A DNA stretch of 21,820 nt. Origin: a virus. The stretch lies in IMG/VR virus record IMGVR_UViG_3300011253_001092, positions 1 to 21,820 of that record; one strand, written 5' to 3'. This document shows, one piece after another, positions 7,926-13,469 of the stretch. Below the pieces are notes generated by a model. That model saw only the letters and a program-made list of their open reading frames with translations. It was not told where the DNA came from and did no database searches. A program made the position numbers and the translations under genes. Positions within the stretch are counted from its first letter, which is position 1, and each line of letters starts with the position of its first letter.

Positions 7926-8206
7926 TCCAAACCGTCCCGGCGTCGTATCAGCGACAGCACTGGTTCAACCCGGTCTATCGTGGCCGATACCCGGTCAAGA
8001 ACGAGATTCTGCAGGGCCATCGCGCTGGTGGTTTTTGCCGCCTGCTCAGCCTGATTAGCCAGCGCTTGGGCATAAGCATCGCCGCGTGAATCCGCCAAAT
8101 TTTGCGCTGTATCAGCACGCTTGTCGGCCTTCCACCAACCGTAGGCGCAGATCCCGGTCGACACTCCAACCTTTAGCAATTCGCCGATCAGTTCGAGTTC
8201 GCCCAT
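7922..8206 (-). CDS. Small protein with N-terminal hydrophobic segment, lysis cassette
   Basis: This 94-residue protein is the first of the lysis cassette. It has an exact AGGAGG ribosome site four bases before its ATG, the strongest in the cassette. Residues about 8-25 (GELLKVGVSTGICAYGWW) form a short hydrophobic segment. The rest is an alanine- and glutamine-rich helix (LADSRGDAYAQALANQAEQAAKTTSAMALQ), then an RRR-containing tail. It could be an accessory holin or a cell-envelope protein; no family is recognised. The tRNA-Thr gene lies 20 bases upstream on the same strand. Confidence 0.55.
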   Translation of the reverse strand: MGELELIGELLKVGVSTGICAYGWWKADKRADTAQNLADSRGDAYAQALANQAEQAAKTTSAMALQNLVLDRVSATIDRVEPVLSLIRRRDGLE

Positions 8207-8226
8207 TGGGCCTCCTACTAAGGGTT

Positions 8227-8303
8227 TGGAGCCTACGGCGTGGATTCGAACCCGCGACCTGCCCCTTACAAAGGGGCTGCTCTACCGACTGAGCTACGGA
8301 GGC
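8227..8303 (-). tRNA. tRNA-Thr (anticodon UGU)
   Basis: The 77-base gene folds as a tRNA. The acceptor arm is GCCTCCG with CGTAGGC (one C-U mismatch), and the D stem is GCTC/GAGC. The anticodon stem is GCCCC/GGGGC, with loop TTTGTAA giving anticodon UGU (Thr, ACA codons). The T loop is TTCGAAT, and an encoded CCA follows discriminator U. The T stem pairs GCGGG with CCACGC only if one A is bulged, so the structure is slightly degenerate. It lies with tRNA-Met between the Q-like region and the lysis cassette, as in many phages. Confidence 0.85.
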
Positions 8304-8462
8304 AACAAATAATTGACGCTGATGAGCAGTAACCGCAACGCGGCGCTTCTCTAGGCCCGGCGCTCGCGAGTCGCCGCCTTGACCGACATGCCCTGCACCC
8401 TCTCGGCAAGACAAGCTGCTATGTCGTGGTTTCATCCGCCATATAGCGGCGCAGCGTCAAAT
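8304..8462. other. Spacer between the two tRNA genes, no gene seen
   Basis: These 159 bases separate the tRNA genes. A reading frame crosses both tRNA and spacer on the minus strand, but it has no recognisable protein features and no ribosome site. I see no hairpin with a T tract and no repeat. It is probably leader and trailer sequence of the processed tRNA transcript. Confidence 0.4.
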
Positions 8463-8537
8463 TGGTAGCGAGAGCCGGATTCGGACCGGCGACCTGCTGG
8501 TTATGAGCCAGCCGAGCTGCCTCTGCTCTACCTCGCA
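8463..8537 (-). tRNA. tRNA-Met-type (anticodon CAU)
   Basis: The 75-base gene has acceptor strands TGCGAGG and TCTCGCT, which pair at positions 2-71 to 7-66 (last pair G-U) but leave a U-U mismatch at 1-72. The D stem is GAGC/GCTC. The anticodon stem is GCTGG/CCAGC with loop CTCATAA (anticodon CAU). The T stem is GCCGG/CCGGC with loop TCCGAAT, and CCA is encoded after discriminator A. An unpaired 1-72 position is a feature of bacterial initiator tRNA, but the anticodon stem lacks the three G-C pairs of initiators. It may serve as elongator Met, or as Ile if the C34 is lysidine-modified. T-loop position 55 is C, not U. Confidence 0.8.
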
Positions 8538-8575
8538 ATAATTTTTATTTAAGCCCTAACCCAAGGCCAAAATAA

Positions 8576-8603
8576 AAAGCCCCGCCATTGATGGAGGGGC
8601 TTT
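8576..8603 (-). terminator. Rho-independent terminator after the secreted-protein gene
   Basis: An eight-base perfect stem, AAAGCCCC with GGGGCTTT, surrounds a 12-base loop. On the minus strand it is followed by a T-rich tract (TTTTTATTTT). It lies 20 bases after the stop of the small secreted protein and before tRNA-Met, so it would block minus-strand transcription into the tRNA and lysis genes unless an antiterminator acts. Confidence 0.8.
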
Positions 8604-8622
8604 GCGATGCCTGCTGATAATG

Positions 8623-8916
8623 TCAGCTAGGCGGCGCGCGTATCGGCAGACCGTCGGTATCTATAGCGACTACTCGGCAGACCCACTCGACCTGTGGTCG
8701 TTGGCCTGCTGTCGGCTGTGTGCTTCGGATCTTATTGGGGTGTGGGGTGCTGGGTGTTGCTGCGGTGTCGTTGGTTGCAGGCACAGTGGCCGCGATGCTG
8801 TCAGCGCGCAGATCAATCTGTTCGGCAGACTGTTCAAACGCATCAAACGCAAAAGCGGGTTGGCCGACAACAAACAGCACCACCAGCACTAACAAGTGCA
8901 GGGTTAATTTGTACAT
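8623..8916 (-). CDS. Small secreted protein of unknown function
   Basis: This 97-residue protein has a clear signal peptide: MYKLTLHLLVLVVLFVVGQ, then PAFAF, with likely cleavage after AFA near residue 23. The mature part is short, with a low-complexity Thr/Pro/Ala linker (ATVPATNDTAATPSTPHP) and one cysteine. The ATG has a GAGGA ribosome site seven bases upstream. A terminator hairpin lies only about 18 bases upstream of the start and another follows the stop, so expression probably depends on antitermination or readthrough. It may be an envelope-acting phage protein; no family is recognised. Confidence 0.65.
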   Translation of the reverse strand: MYKLTLHLLVLVVLFVVGQPAFAFDAFEQSAEQIDLRADSIAATVPATNDTAATPSTPHPNKIRSTQPTAGQRPQVEWVCRVVAIDTDGLPIRAPPS

Positions 8917-8933
8917 TTTGGAGTCCTCAAGGC

Positions 8934-8960
8934 ATAAAAAAACCCAGCGGGCGCCGGGTT
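8934..8960 (-). terminator. Rho-independent terminator downstream of the Q-like gene
   Basis: AACCC at 8941-8945 pairs with GGGTT at 8956-8960, with extra G-C pairing inside, and the minus strand continues into a seven-T run. It lies about 45 bases after the Q-like stop and just before the secreted-protein ribosome site. This position matches the early terminator that late-gene antiterminators overcome in lambdoid phages. Confidence 0.75.
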
Positions 8961-8982
8961 GTGGTATCTCTCGGGCGAGGAT

Positions 8983-9009
8983 GCCCTAGTGTGGGGTGCA
9001 TCCTGTCAA
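8983..9009 (-). promoter_or_regulatory. Candidate late promoter at the end of the Q-like gene
   Basis: The minus strand carries an exact TTGACA at 9004-9009, overlapping the TGA stop of the Q-like gene. A weak -10 candidate, TAGGGC, lies at 8983-8988 with a 15-base spacer. The terminator hairpin follows about 25-40 bases downstream. Poor -10 boxes are usual for late promoters that need a pausing and antitermination factor, but this weak match could also be chance. Confidence 0.35.
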
Positions 9010-9809
9010 GCTTCGGGGTACGTGTCAAGCAGCTTCTCGATCATCGTGTTGAGTTCGGCCTGAGTGGTTTTTGGCGCAAGAATATGCAGGCCGCGCTCGC
9101 CGGGGATGCTGTCGATGTATTCGCCAACAATTGGGAGCTGCTTTGCGGCGTCGACGGTGTCTTTCAATACCGGCGACAAACTGCCCTGCTTGCATTTGGT
9201 TAGCACGCGGCGCAAGTGCGTCGTCAACGCAAATGAATCACGGCTTGATATCTTGCCGGCCACACGCCGCACGCCAATTTCCTCCCACCGATATAGCGTC
9301 TTGAGCCGGCCAAGGTAGTAGCGCTCTGCTGGCCCGCGTCGATAGGTCTCATAAGGCAACCCACACGATCGCGCCCGCGCAGCGGCGGACAGCTGCTTGT
9401 GGCCCGTGCCGTCGCAGGTGTCGCAGGACTCGACCCGGGCATCAACCAGGCAAGTGCCGCGCCCCTCACACACGCCGCATGCGCTGGTGCTCAAAAATTC
9501 CAGCATCGCTTGGCGGCTTACCGTGAAGTGGGCGACCTGGGCTTCCCAATCCTTGCCCATACACGCATCGTGCACCAGATCGTCCAGCAGCTTGGCGCGA
9601 TCTCTCTCGCCGCCATCCGCATACCTGAGCAATAACACCCGCACCGCACCGTCTGGCAGCGCTTCGTAGTCGTCATTGCCACGCTTTAGCCCCGCCAGCG
9701 CGTGGCCTATTTCTGCGCGGGTGAAACGAGGAACGCCACCACCGCCCGCATCATCAAGTCCGCAAGTGCCAGCCGTGGCCAGTGCTAAGGATTCCGCTGC
9801 TGTCGACAT
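9006..9809 (-). CDS. Q-like late antiterminator candidate with DnaJ-type zinc motifs
   Basis: This 267-residue protein has two CxxCxGxG units at 111-118 (CGVCEGRG) and 129-136 (CDTCDGTG). These form one zinc site of the kind found in DnaJ and in the phage-82 type Q antiterminators. A helical region follows, with ETYRRGPAERYYLGRLKTLYRWEEI at about 154-178 that could be a DNA-binding helix pair. It is the last gene of the replication operon and is followed by a TTGACA box, a terminator, tRNAs and lysis genes, exactly where Q genes sit. The start ATG touches the TAA of the RRM gene. Family membership is inferred from context and the zinc motif; another regulatory zinc protein is possible. Confidence 0.5.
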   Translation of the reverse strand: MSTAAESLALATAGTCGLDDAGGGGVPRFTRAEIGHALAGLKRGNDDYEALPDGAVRVLLLRYADGGERDRAKLLDDLVHDACMGKDWEAQVAHFTVSRQAMLEFLSTSACGVCEGRGTCLVDARVESCDTCDGTGHKQLSAAARARSCGLPYETYRRGPAERYYLGRLKTLYRWEEIGVRRVAGKISSRDSFALTTHLRRVLTKCKQGSLSPVLKDTVDAAKQLPIVGEYIDSIPGERGLHILAPKTTQAELNTMIEKLLDTYPEA

Positions 9810-10079
9810 TTACTGCCCTCGCTTGTAGTCATTGCCTCGCGACCGAGCCTGATTTACCCGCAACCCCTGCCGGCCCCTAAACTCAGTGCCGTTTAGCGCC
9901 TGGATGGCTAAGCGGGCTTGATCGTCGTTCGGCATGGTGACGAAGCCGAAGCCCTTGTCGCGGCCGGTCGTCTTGTCCGTCACCAGGCGGCAACGCTCGA
10001 CCGTGCCGTACTTCTCGAACGCTTCTGTAACTTCGTGGACCGTAGACCCAAACGGGTAATTAGCGACAAAAATATCCAT
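9810..10079 (-). CDS. RRM-domain RNA-binding protein
   Basis: This 89-residue protein is a single RNA recognition motif. RNP2 is IFVANY at 3-8, RNP1 is KGFGFVTM at 42-49, and FEKYGTVERCRLVTDKTTGR, AIQALNGTEF and LRVNQARSR fall in canonical order. The exposed RNP1 aromatics F44 and F46 and the RNP2 F4 are kept, so single-stranded RNA binding is expected. The chosen ATG at 10077-10079 starts two bases after the TGA of the HNH gene and exactly at the domain edge; an upstream start at 10124 would add 15 unrelated residues. The TAA touches the ATG of the Q-like gene. RRM proteins occur in cyanobacteria and some other bacteria but are unusual in phages. Confidence 0.9.
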   Translation of the reverse strand: MDIFVANYPFGSTVHEVTEAFEKYGTVERCRLVTDKTTGRDKGFGFVTMPNDDQARLAIQALNGTEFRGRQGLRVNQARSRGNDYKRGQ

Positions 10080-10081
10080 AA

Positions 10082-10528
10082 TCAGGCGACGTGCGCCCTG
10101 CCCTCCTTCCAAAGTTGCAGCCAAACTTCATCCGTTACCGTGTGCGGATAAGCGACCGTGGTTTCTGAACTGAATGGGTACACGCGCGGCGCATTGAGTG
10201 CTGACCATTCCTCAACATCTAAAACCGGCAGCACCACCTCGCCGCTGCCGTATACCCACATAAACGTTAGATCGATGCCGTTGCGCCACAACGTGTGTGC
10301 GGCGGCCTTGTCTAAATTCTTACCGTTGTCGATCTCGTGGTGGCAGGTGTTACACCCTGCAGCGACGAAACAATCGTGCGCCTTCATCGATAAGCCTTTG
10401 CCGTGGATCAGCTGGTTGCTGTGGCATGGCACAGCCGGCATACCCTCGCACCCAATACCGCGCAGGAAGCATGGCAGCGTGTGCATCAGGTCGAGCAGCT
10501 TTCGATCTCGGTGGATGTTGCGCTTCAT
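10082..10528 (-). CDS. YbcO-type HNH nuclease (DUF1364-like)
   Basis: This 148-residue protein matches the YbcO/DUF1364 phage nuclease pattern. Cysteines lie at 20, 27 and 35, then CHSNQLIHGKGLSMKAHD (35-52), then CNTCHHEID at 59-67, giving a CxxC-H zinc and metal site of HNH type. E. coli YbcO is a prophage single-strand-preferring nuclease of about 96 residues; this protein has an extra C-terminal part of about 60 residues (VVLPVLDVEEWSALN and beyond) without recognised motifs. The start is an ATGA overlap with the DUF1064 gene. Role: probably recombination or DNA processing during replication. Confidence 0.75.
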   Translation of the reverse strand: MKRNIHRDRKLLDLMHTLPCFLRGIGCEGMPAVPCHSNQLIHGKGLSMKAHDCFVAAGCNTCHHEIDNGKNLDKAAAHTLWRNGIDLTFMWVYGSGEVVLPVLDVEEWSALNAPRVYPFSSETTVAYPHTVTDEVWLQLWKEGRAHVA

Positions 10529-10947
10529 TTGCCGCCCACCAAGGTCACATTGATCCCGTGATATAGCTCAGCCGCCTTGCGGCGCAGTTTACTCGAGGTG
10601 TCGCTATGTTTGCGGCTGCCCTTGTAGTCCTCGATGACGTGCTCCCCTGTGTCGGTTATGTCGTATTCGAAGTCCGGCACGTAGGTGCAAAACAATTTGC
10701 CGTTAATGTGTATGCGGTATCGCGTTTGCAGCGCTAGGTTTGAAATCACCGCCGCGAGCTCCATTCGTTTGAGTTGCAAAAATCGCTTGTATTCGCCGGT
10801 GCTGGGGAAATAGTGAGGCTTATTGCCGCACACCACATGGTCGCCGCGCGGCACCGCATAATTGCAATTCATGCAGTAGTAGACTGATTTGCGCTGCATG
10901 GCGCCGGCATGCCTTCCGGCCATGTTGTTCCGAGGGTGCCGCCACAC
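10525..10947 (-). CDS. DUF1064 phage nuclease
   Basis: From GTG at 10945-10947 the protein is 140 residues. The core matches the DUF1064 family of phage endonuclease-like proteins: FPSTGEYKRFLQLKRMELA, ISNLALQTRYRI, YVPDFEYDI, then VIEDYKGSR, then LRRKAAELYHGINVTLV. The E...PDF...ExK series looks like a PD-(D/E)XK active site. A short CMNC...C zinc-like knuckle precedes it. GTG overlaps the TAG of the upstream gene by one base and has GGTGG eight bases before it; ATG at 10923 or 10899 are alternatives. The frame stays open up to 11148, but that part overlaps another gene. Likely role: DNA junction or flap processing in the replication operon. Confidence 0.75.
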   Translation of the reverse strand: MWRHPRNNMAGRHAGAMQRKSVYYCMNCNYAVPRGDHVVCGNKPHYFPSTGEYKRFLQLKRMELAAVISNLALQTRYRIHINGKLFCTYVPDFEYDITDTGEHVIEDYKGSRKHSDTSSKLRRKAAELYHGINVTLVGGK

Positions 10948-11309
10948 TATCCGCCACCTTCCCGAAACGCCCATACCGGCGACTCGTGGCCTTTGTTGGT
11001 TACAAGCGTTGATTTCCTGCGGCCTATTTTTGCCCAGCATTTGCCGCGAAATACTGCGCCCCATGCGTTGCTGCTCTCGGGCCTGATGCCACGGGACAAT
11101 GCGAATCGGCGCAGGTCGTCGATGTGAACTTCGCCATTCACCGCGCAAAAGCGGCGGGCCTGGCCGCGCATGAGTTCAACAAATTCTTTGTTGTTGGTTT
11201 CAACCAAGTGCAGCCCCTCTTCGCGCTTTTTCTTTGCGCGTACCGGATCGAAGTGAGCCCGAACCGCTTCCGGTGTTGGTGGGGTATCGAATAGCTGTAG
11301 CTGGCTCAA
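10947..11309 (-). CDS. Conserved phage protein of the replication operon, function unknown
   Basis: From TTG at 11307-11309 this is a 120-residue protein (MSQLQLFDTPP...). The TTG overlaps the TGA of the upstream microprotein gene as TTGA, and AGGG precedes it. The core FVELMRGQARRFCAVNGEVHIDDLRRFALSRGI, NAWGAVFRGKCWAKIGRRKS and PVWAFRE is a pattern I associate with uncharacterised phage proteins next to DUF1064 and replication genes. The helix pattern in the middle suggests a winged-helix or HTH domain. The open frame extends upstream to 11453, but that part is the shadow of the microprotein gene. Confidence 0.65.
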   Translation of the reverse strand: MSQLQLFDTPPTPEAVRAHFDPVRAKKKREEGLHLVETNNKEFVELMRGQARRFCAVNGEVHIDDLRRFALSRGIRPESSNAWGAVFRGKCWAKIGRRKSTLVTNKGHESPVWAFREGGG

Positions 11310-11464
11310 GCCCTGACGCCCTCGCCACGCTCTGATGGTGGCCACTTGATGTACCCGCCCATGCGCCGGCATTTCTGGCAGCGCTTGTGGCGGTCTTTGA
11401 TGTTGATGGGCTGCCCACAGTCGGTGCAGGGCTTTTCCCAACCTGGTTCGCAATCACGCGGCAT
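11306..11464 (-). CDS. Zinc-ribbon microprotein, 52 residues
   Basis: ATG at 11462-11464 overlaps the stop of the ParB-like gene as ATGA, with GAGGT six bases upstream. The peptide has CTDC at 13-16 and CQKC at 29-32, a treble-clef or zinc-ribbon-like pair, followed by basic residues (RRMGGYIKWPP). It ends in a TTGA overlap with the next gene. Coupling on both sides, a good ribosome site and the metal site support a real gene although it is very short. Role unknown; possibly a nucleic-acid-binding adaptor. Confidence 0.7.
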   Translation of the reverse strand: MPRDCEPGWEKPCTDCGQPINIKDRHKRCQKCRRMGGYIKWPPSERGEGVRA

Positions 11465-12333
11465 CAAATTACCTCAATCCAGCCATCCGACGGACGAATC
11501 GCGATTGATGTTTTAGTGATGCGCTTCTTTTTAACCAGCGCTGCCCAGCCTTTGATGACCATTCGGGCCTTAACGTGTATAGGCCACCTCACCTGGCGCT
11601 GCATGTCGCGAAAAAACGCTTGCCTGAGCATGTATTCGATGTCGGTGGTTTTTAAATCTTCGCCGGTGTAAAACCGACGCATAAAAACCTCTGCCGCACG
11701 ACTGTGTTTTTTGTCGATCTGAAACCAAATCGCCGCCGTGCATGCCACCGAAAGCGGCCTGGCATCTTTACACCACGCCGCCAACGTTTCGCAGAACTTA
11801 AAAACCCCAGGGTTCGCCAGGGAGTAATTTAAAATCTCGGTGTTCGACACCCGCGTGTTAGGCATGAAGGTTTTGGACTCGAGTAAAATGCAATATCTGC
11901 AAGCGGTAGCCGCGTCCTTGGCTAGACCGGCCGTTATTTTTGGGTAATTCAACGCAATGACATCGGACCCGGTTCGCGGCTTGCCTGTATCAATTGTCTT
12001 GAACGCCTCCGCTGCGACGCCATAAATCACCAAAGCCTCAATCGCGATCCCCGCCTCAATACAGGCCATGAGCCTGTGCTGCCCGTCGAGCACGTCATCG
12101 TCGTTGGCGATAATGATCGGCTGCCCGTTGAACACCCAATCGCCAGCGGCGATCTGCTTGGCTAGAAAATTTACGTGTGACTTGGAAACCGGGCGATTGT
12201 GGCGGTTGTGCTTCAACCATCCGCTTGCATCTTGCGGCGTTATTTTCATTTGCTCGACGACAACGTCGCCGCCGACTATTTCTGTCGGGTTTTTGAATGG
12301 AATTATTTTTGCTTGAGATACTACTTTTGACAT
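11464..12333 (-). CDS. ParB-like domain protein
   Basis: This 289-residue protein has an N-terminal ParB/Srx-like fold with VVVEQMKITPQDASGWL, SHVNFLAKQIAAGDWVFNGQPI and the key DGQHRLMA motif at 83-90, in the family position for nucleotide binding. The remaining 190 residues are helical (LAKDAATACRYCILLES, DIEYMLRQAFFRDMQRQ) and match no partition domain I know. Phages often carry such proteins in replication operons; functions range from CTPase DNA clamps to ParB-type nucleases and regulators. There is no ParA partner nearby, so plasmid-type partition is unlikely here. ATG at 12331-12333 overlaps the preceding small gene by 13 bases. Confidence 0.7.
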   Translation of the reverse strand: MSKVVSQAKIIPFKNPTEIVGGDVVVEQMKITPQDASGWLKHNRHNRPVSKSHVNFLAKQIAAGDWVFNGQPIIIANDDDVLDGQHRLMACIEAGIAIEALVIYGVAAEAFKTIDTGKPRTGSDVIALNYPKITAGLAKDAATACRYCILLESKTFMPNTRVSNTEILNYSLANPGVFKFCETLAAWCKDARPLSVACTAAIWFQIDKKHSRAAEVFMRRFYTGEDLKTTDIEYMLRQAFFRDMQRQVRWPIHVKARMVIKGWAALVKKKRITKTSIAIRPSDGWIEVI

Positions 12334-12497
12334 ATATCGCCCCTTAAATGATCAATCGCCGCACGCAGCTCGGCCTGGCCGTCGTCGCCATACCGCCGCC
12401 CCACGAGATACCAAACCAGATCGCGTTGGGTTTGGGTGGGTTGGTCGCGCCACAACCGGAGTCGTTCGCTGGGTTGTGATAGGTCATAGACCGGCAC
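12321..12497 (-). CDS. Small phage protein of unknown function
   Basis: A 58-residue protein from GTG at 12495-12497, one base after the TGA of the cupin-like gene; a TTG at 12518 would give 65 residues. The sequence PSERLRLWRDQPTQTQRDLVWYLVGRRYGDDGQAELRAAIDHLR is mostly helical and charged and could be a small adaptor. A GGTAGGGG tract lies about 10 bases before the GTG. It overlaps the ParB-like start. I recognise no family. Confidence 0.5.
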   Translation of the reverse strand: MPVYDLSQPSERLRLWRDQPTQTQRDLVWYLVGRRYGDDGQAELRAAIDHLRGDICQK

Positions 12498-12498
12498 T

Positions 12499-12999
12499 TC
12501 ATGCGCAACCCCTACCAATCTCGCCTGGGTTGTCTTTCGCTACGAAGTCCCGGTAATAGCGCCAACCTTGTGGGCAGTAAAAGCCCCACTTGCGCACCAC
12601 CGGGCCGGTGATGAATAAAGTAATTACTGGCGTATGCGGGCGGCTGCTGATGTCCAGCACTTCCAGCCGATGTGCCGTTTTTGCCCTGCGGAATATCAGG
12701 TCGCCCGGGCTTCTGATCCGGTTTTCTAACGAGCAGACTTCCGGCCACTGCTCCGGGTATCGGAACGATATTTCGTTGTAGTGGCCCTGCAGCATCAGCG
12801 TCATGGATGGCCAGGGGTGGTCGTGCAATGCGCGGTCGTCGTCGTCTTTGCTGATCCGGTGCAGGTAAAGGTTGAATAGCGGATTGCGTGGTATCAGCCA
12901 CCAGCGTTCGAGATACGGATCATTCGGATCACCGACAACGAAGTCCGGGGCGCGCTTGGTGGGCACGCTTAACAGCCAGGCCTTGATCCGCTTTAGCAT
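12499..12999 (-). CDS. Cupin-like phage protein
   Basis: From ATG at 12997-12999, which overlaps the stop of the P-like gene by seven bases, the protein is 166 residues. DDDDRALHDHPWPSMTLMLQGHYNE at about 52-76 has the HxH pair (H59, H61) of a cupin metal site, followed by a GDLIFRRAKTAHRLEV strand with a third histidine and a final GPVVRKWGF strand. N-terminal PDFVVGDPNDPYLERWWLIPRN is shared with many uncharacterised phage cupins. The family can bind Fe, Mn or Zn, but no substrate is known. A GTG at 13029 would add ten residues. Confidence 0.7.
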   Translation of the reverse strand: MLKRIKAWLLSVPTKRAPDFVVGDPNDPYLERWWLIPRNPLFNLYLHRISKDDDDRALHDHPWPSMTLMLQGHYNEISFRYPEQWPEVCSLENRIRSPGDLIFRRAKTAHRLEVLDISSRPHTPVITLFITGPVVRKWGFYCPQGWRYYRDFVAKDNPGEIGRGCA

Positions 13000-13469
13000 T
13001 TGGATGCCGCCCCAAGTTTTGACTTGCACGCCGCGATCAACTCACTGCACCGCAGCTTTTGCTCGTCAGTGCTTTTCTGCGTCAAGTGACGTTCTGGCGG
13101 TACCAGCGGGATCACGTACATGCTCGCAAACGGGCGTGTTTCAACCGGTCGGCATAGCTGCTTAAACTGCGACAGGTTTGGCGGGAAATCCCTATGCCAA
13201 CGGAGGCACGCCTCAAGACCTCTGGCGATCTCTTGCTCGCTGTAGCCGCGAAGTCCGCGCGCCCAAGTGCCGTCGTCAGCAACCCCGAACTGGCGCGTAA
13301 ACGAATAGCCGAACATTTTCGCCAGGCGTTTCCATGCACGCGGAATTCGAGTGGCCTCGGTGCCGCCATCAGAACTGATCTCCGGCTTCAAGGTTGGACT
13401 GCACTGGGTTCGCGGCCTCGACTCGATCTGCCTCTGTGCGTCCGCCACTGCTTCCTGAACGCTTTTCAT
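12993..13469 (-). CDS. Replication protein P-like / helicase-loader candidate
   Basis: This 158-residue protein starts with ATG at 13467-13469 behind a strong GAGGGG at six bases, although this lies 101 bases inside the preceding DUF1376 gene. Conserved-looking blocks are WKRLAKMFGYSFTRQFG, TWARGLRGYSEQEIARGLEACLRWHRDFPPNLSQFKQLC, the pattern found in phage P-like proteins downstream of replication initiators. Lambda P loads DnaB helicase on the O-bound origin; by position and motif the same role is proposed here. The protein is shorter than lambda P (233 residues) and the DnaB-binding part is not identifiable by eye. Confidence 0.6.
   Translation of the reverse strand: MKSVQEAVADAQRQIESRPRTQCSPTLKPEISSDGGTEATRIPRAWKRLAKMFGYSFTRQFGVADDGTWARGLRGYSEQEIARGLEACLRWHRDFPPNLSQFKQLCRPVETRPFASMYVIPLVPPERHLTQKSTDEQKLRCSELIAACKSKLGAASKC

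Noticed and set aside
8112-8435. 107-residue minus-strand frame across the tRNA-Thr gene
   Set aside because: It runs through the tRNA and the 94-residue gene, has no protein pattern and no ribosome site; it reads as the tRNA in a coding frame.
10948-11148. N-terminal extension of the DUF1064 frame
   Set aside because: It overlaps the well-supported 120-residue gene in another frame, and the conserved domain begins well inside; the TAGTG junction gives a better start.
11310-11453. Upstream extension of the 120-residue gene
   Set aside because: This part is antiparallel in quality to a coding region: basic, Trp/His-rich and explained by the zinc microprotein in another frame.
13369-13469. 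Possible frameshift joining DUF1376 and P-like genes
   Set aside because: The 101-base overlap first looked like a frameshift, but a strong GAGGGG six bases before the ATG at 13469 supports two separate genes.
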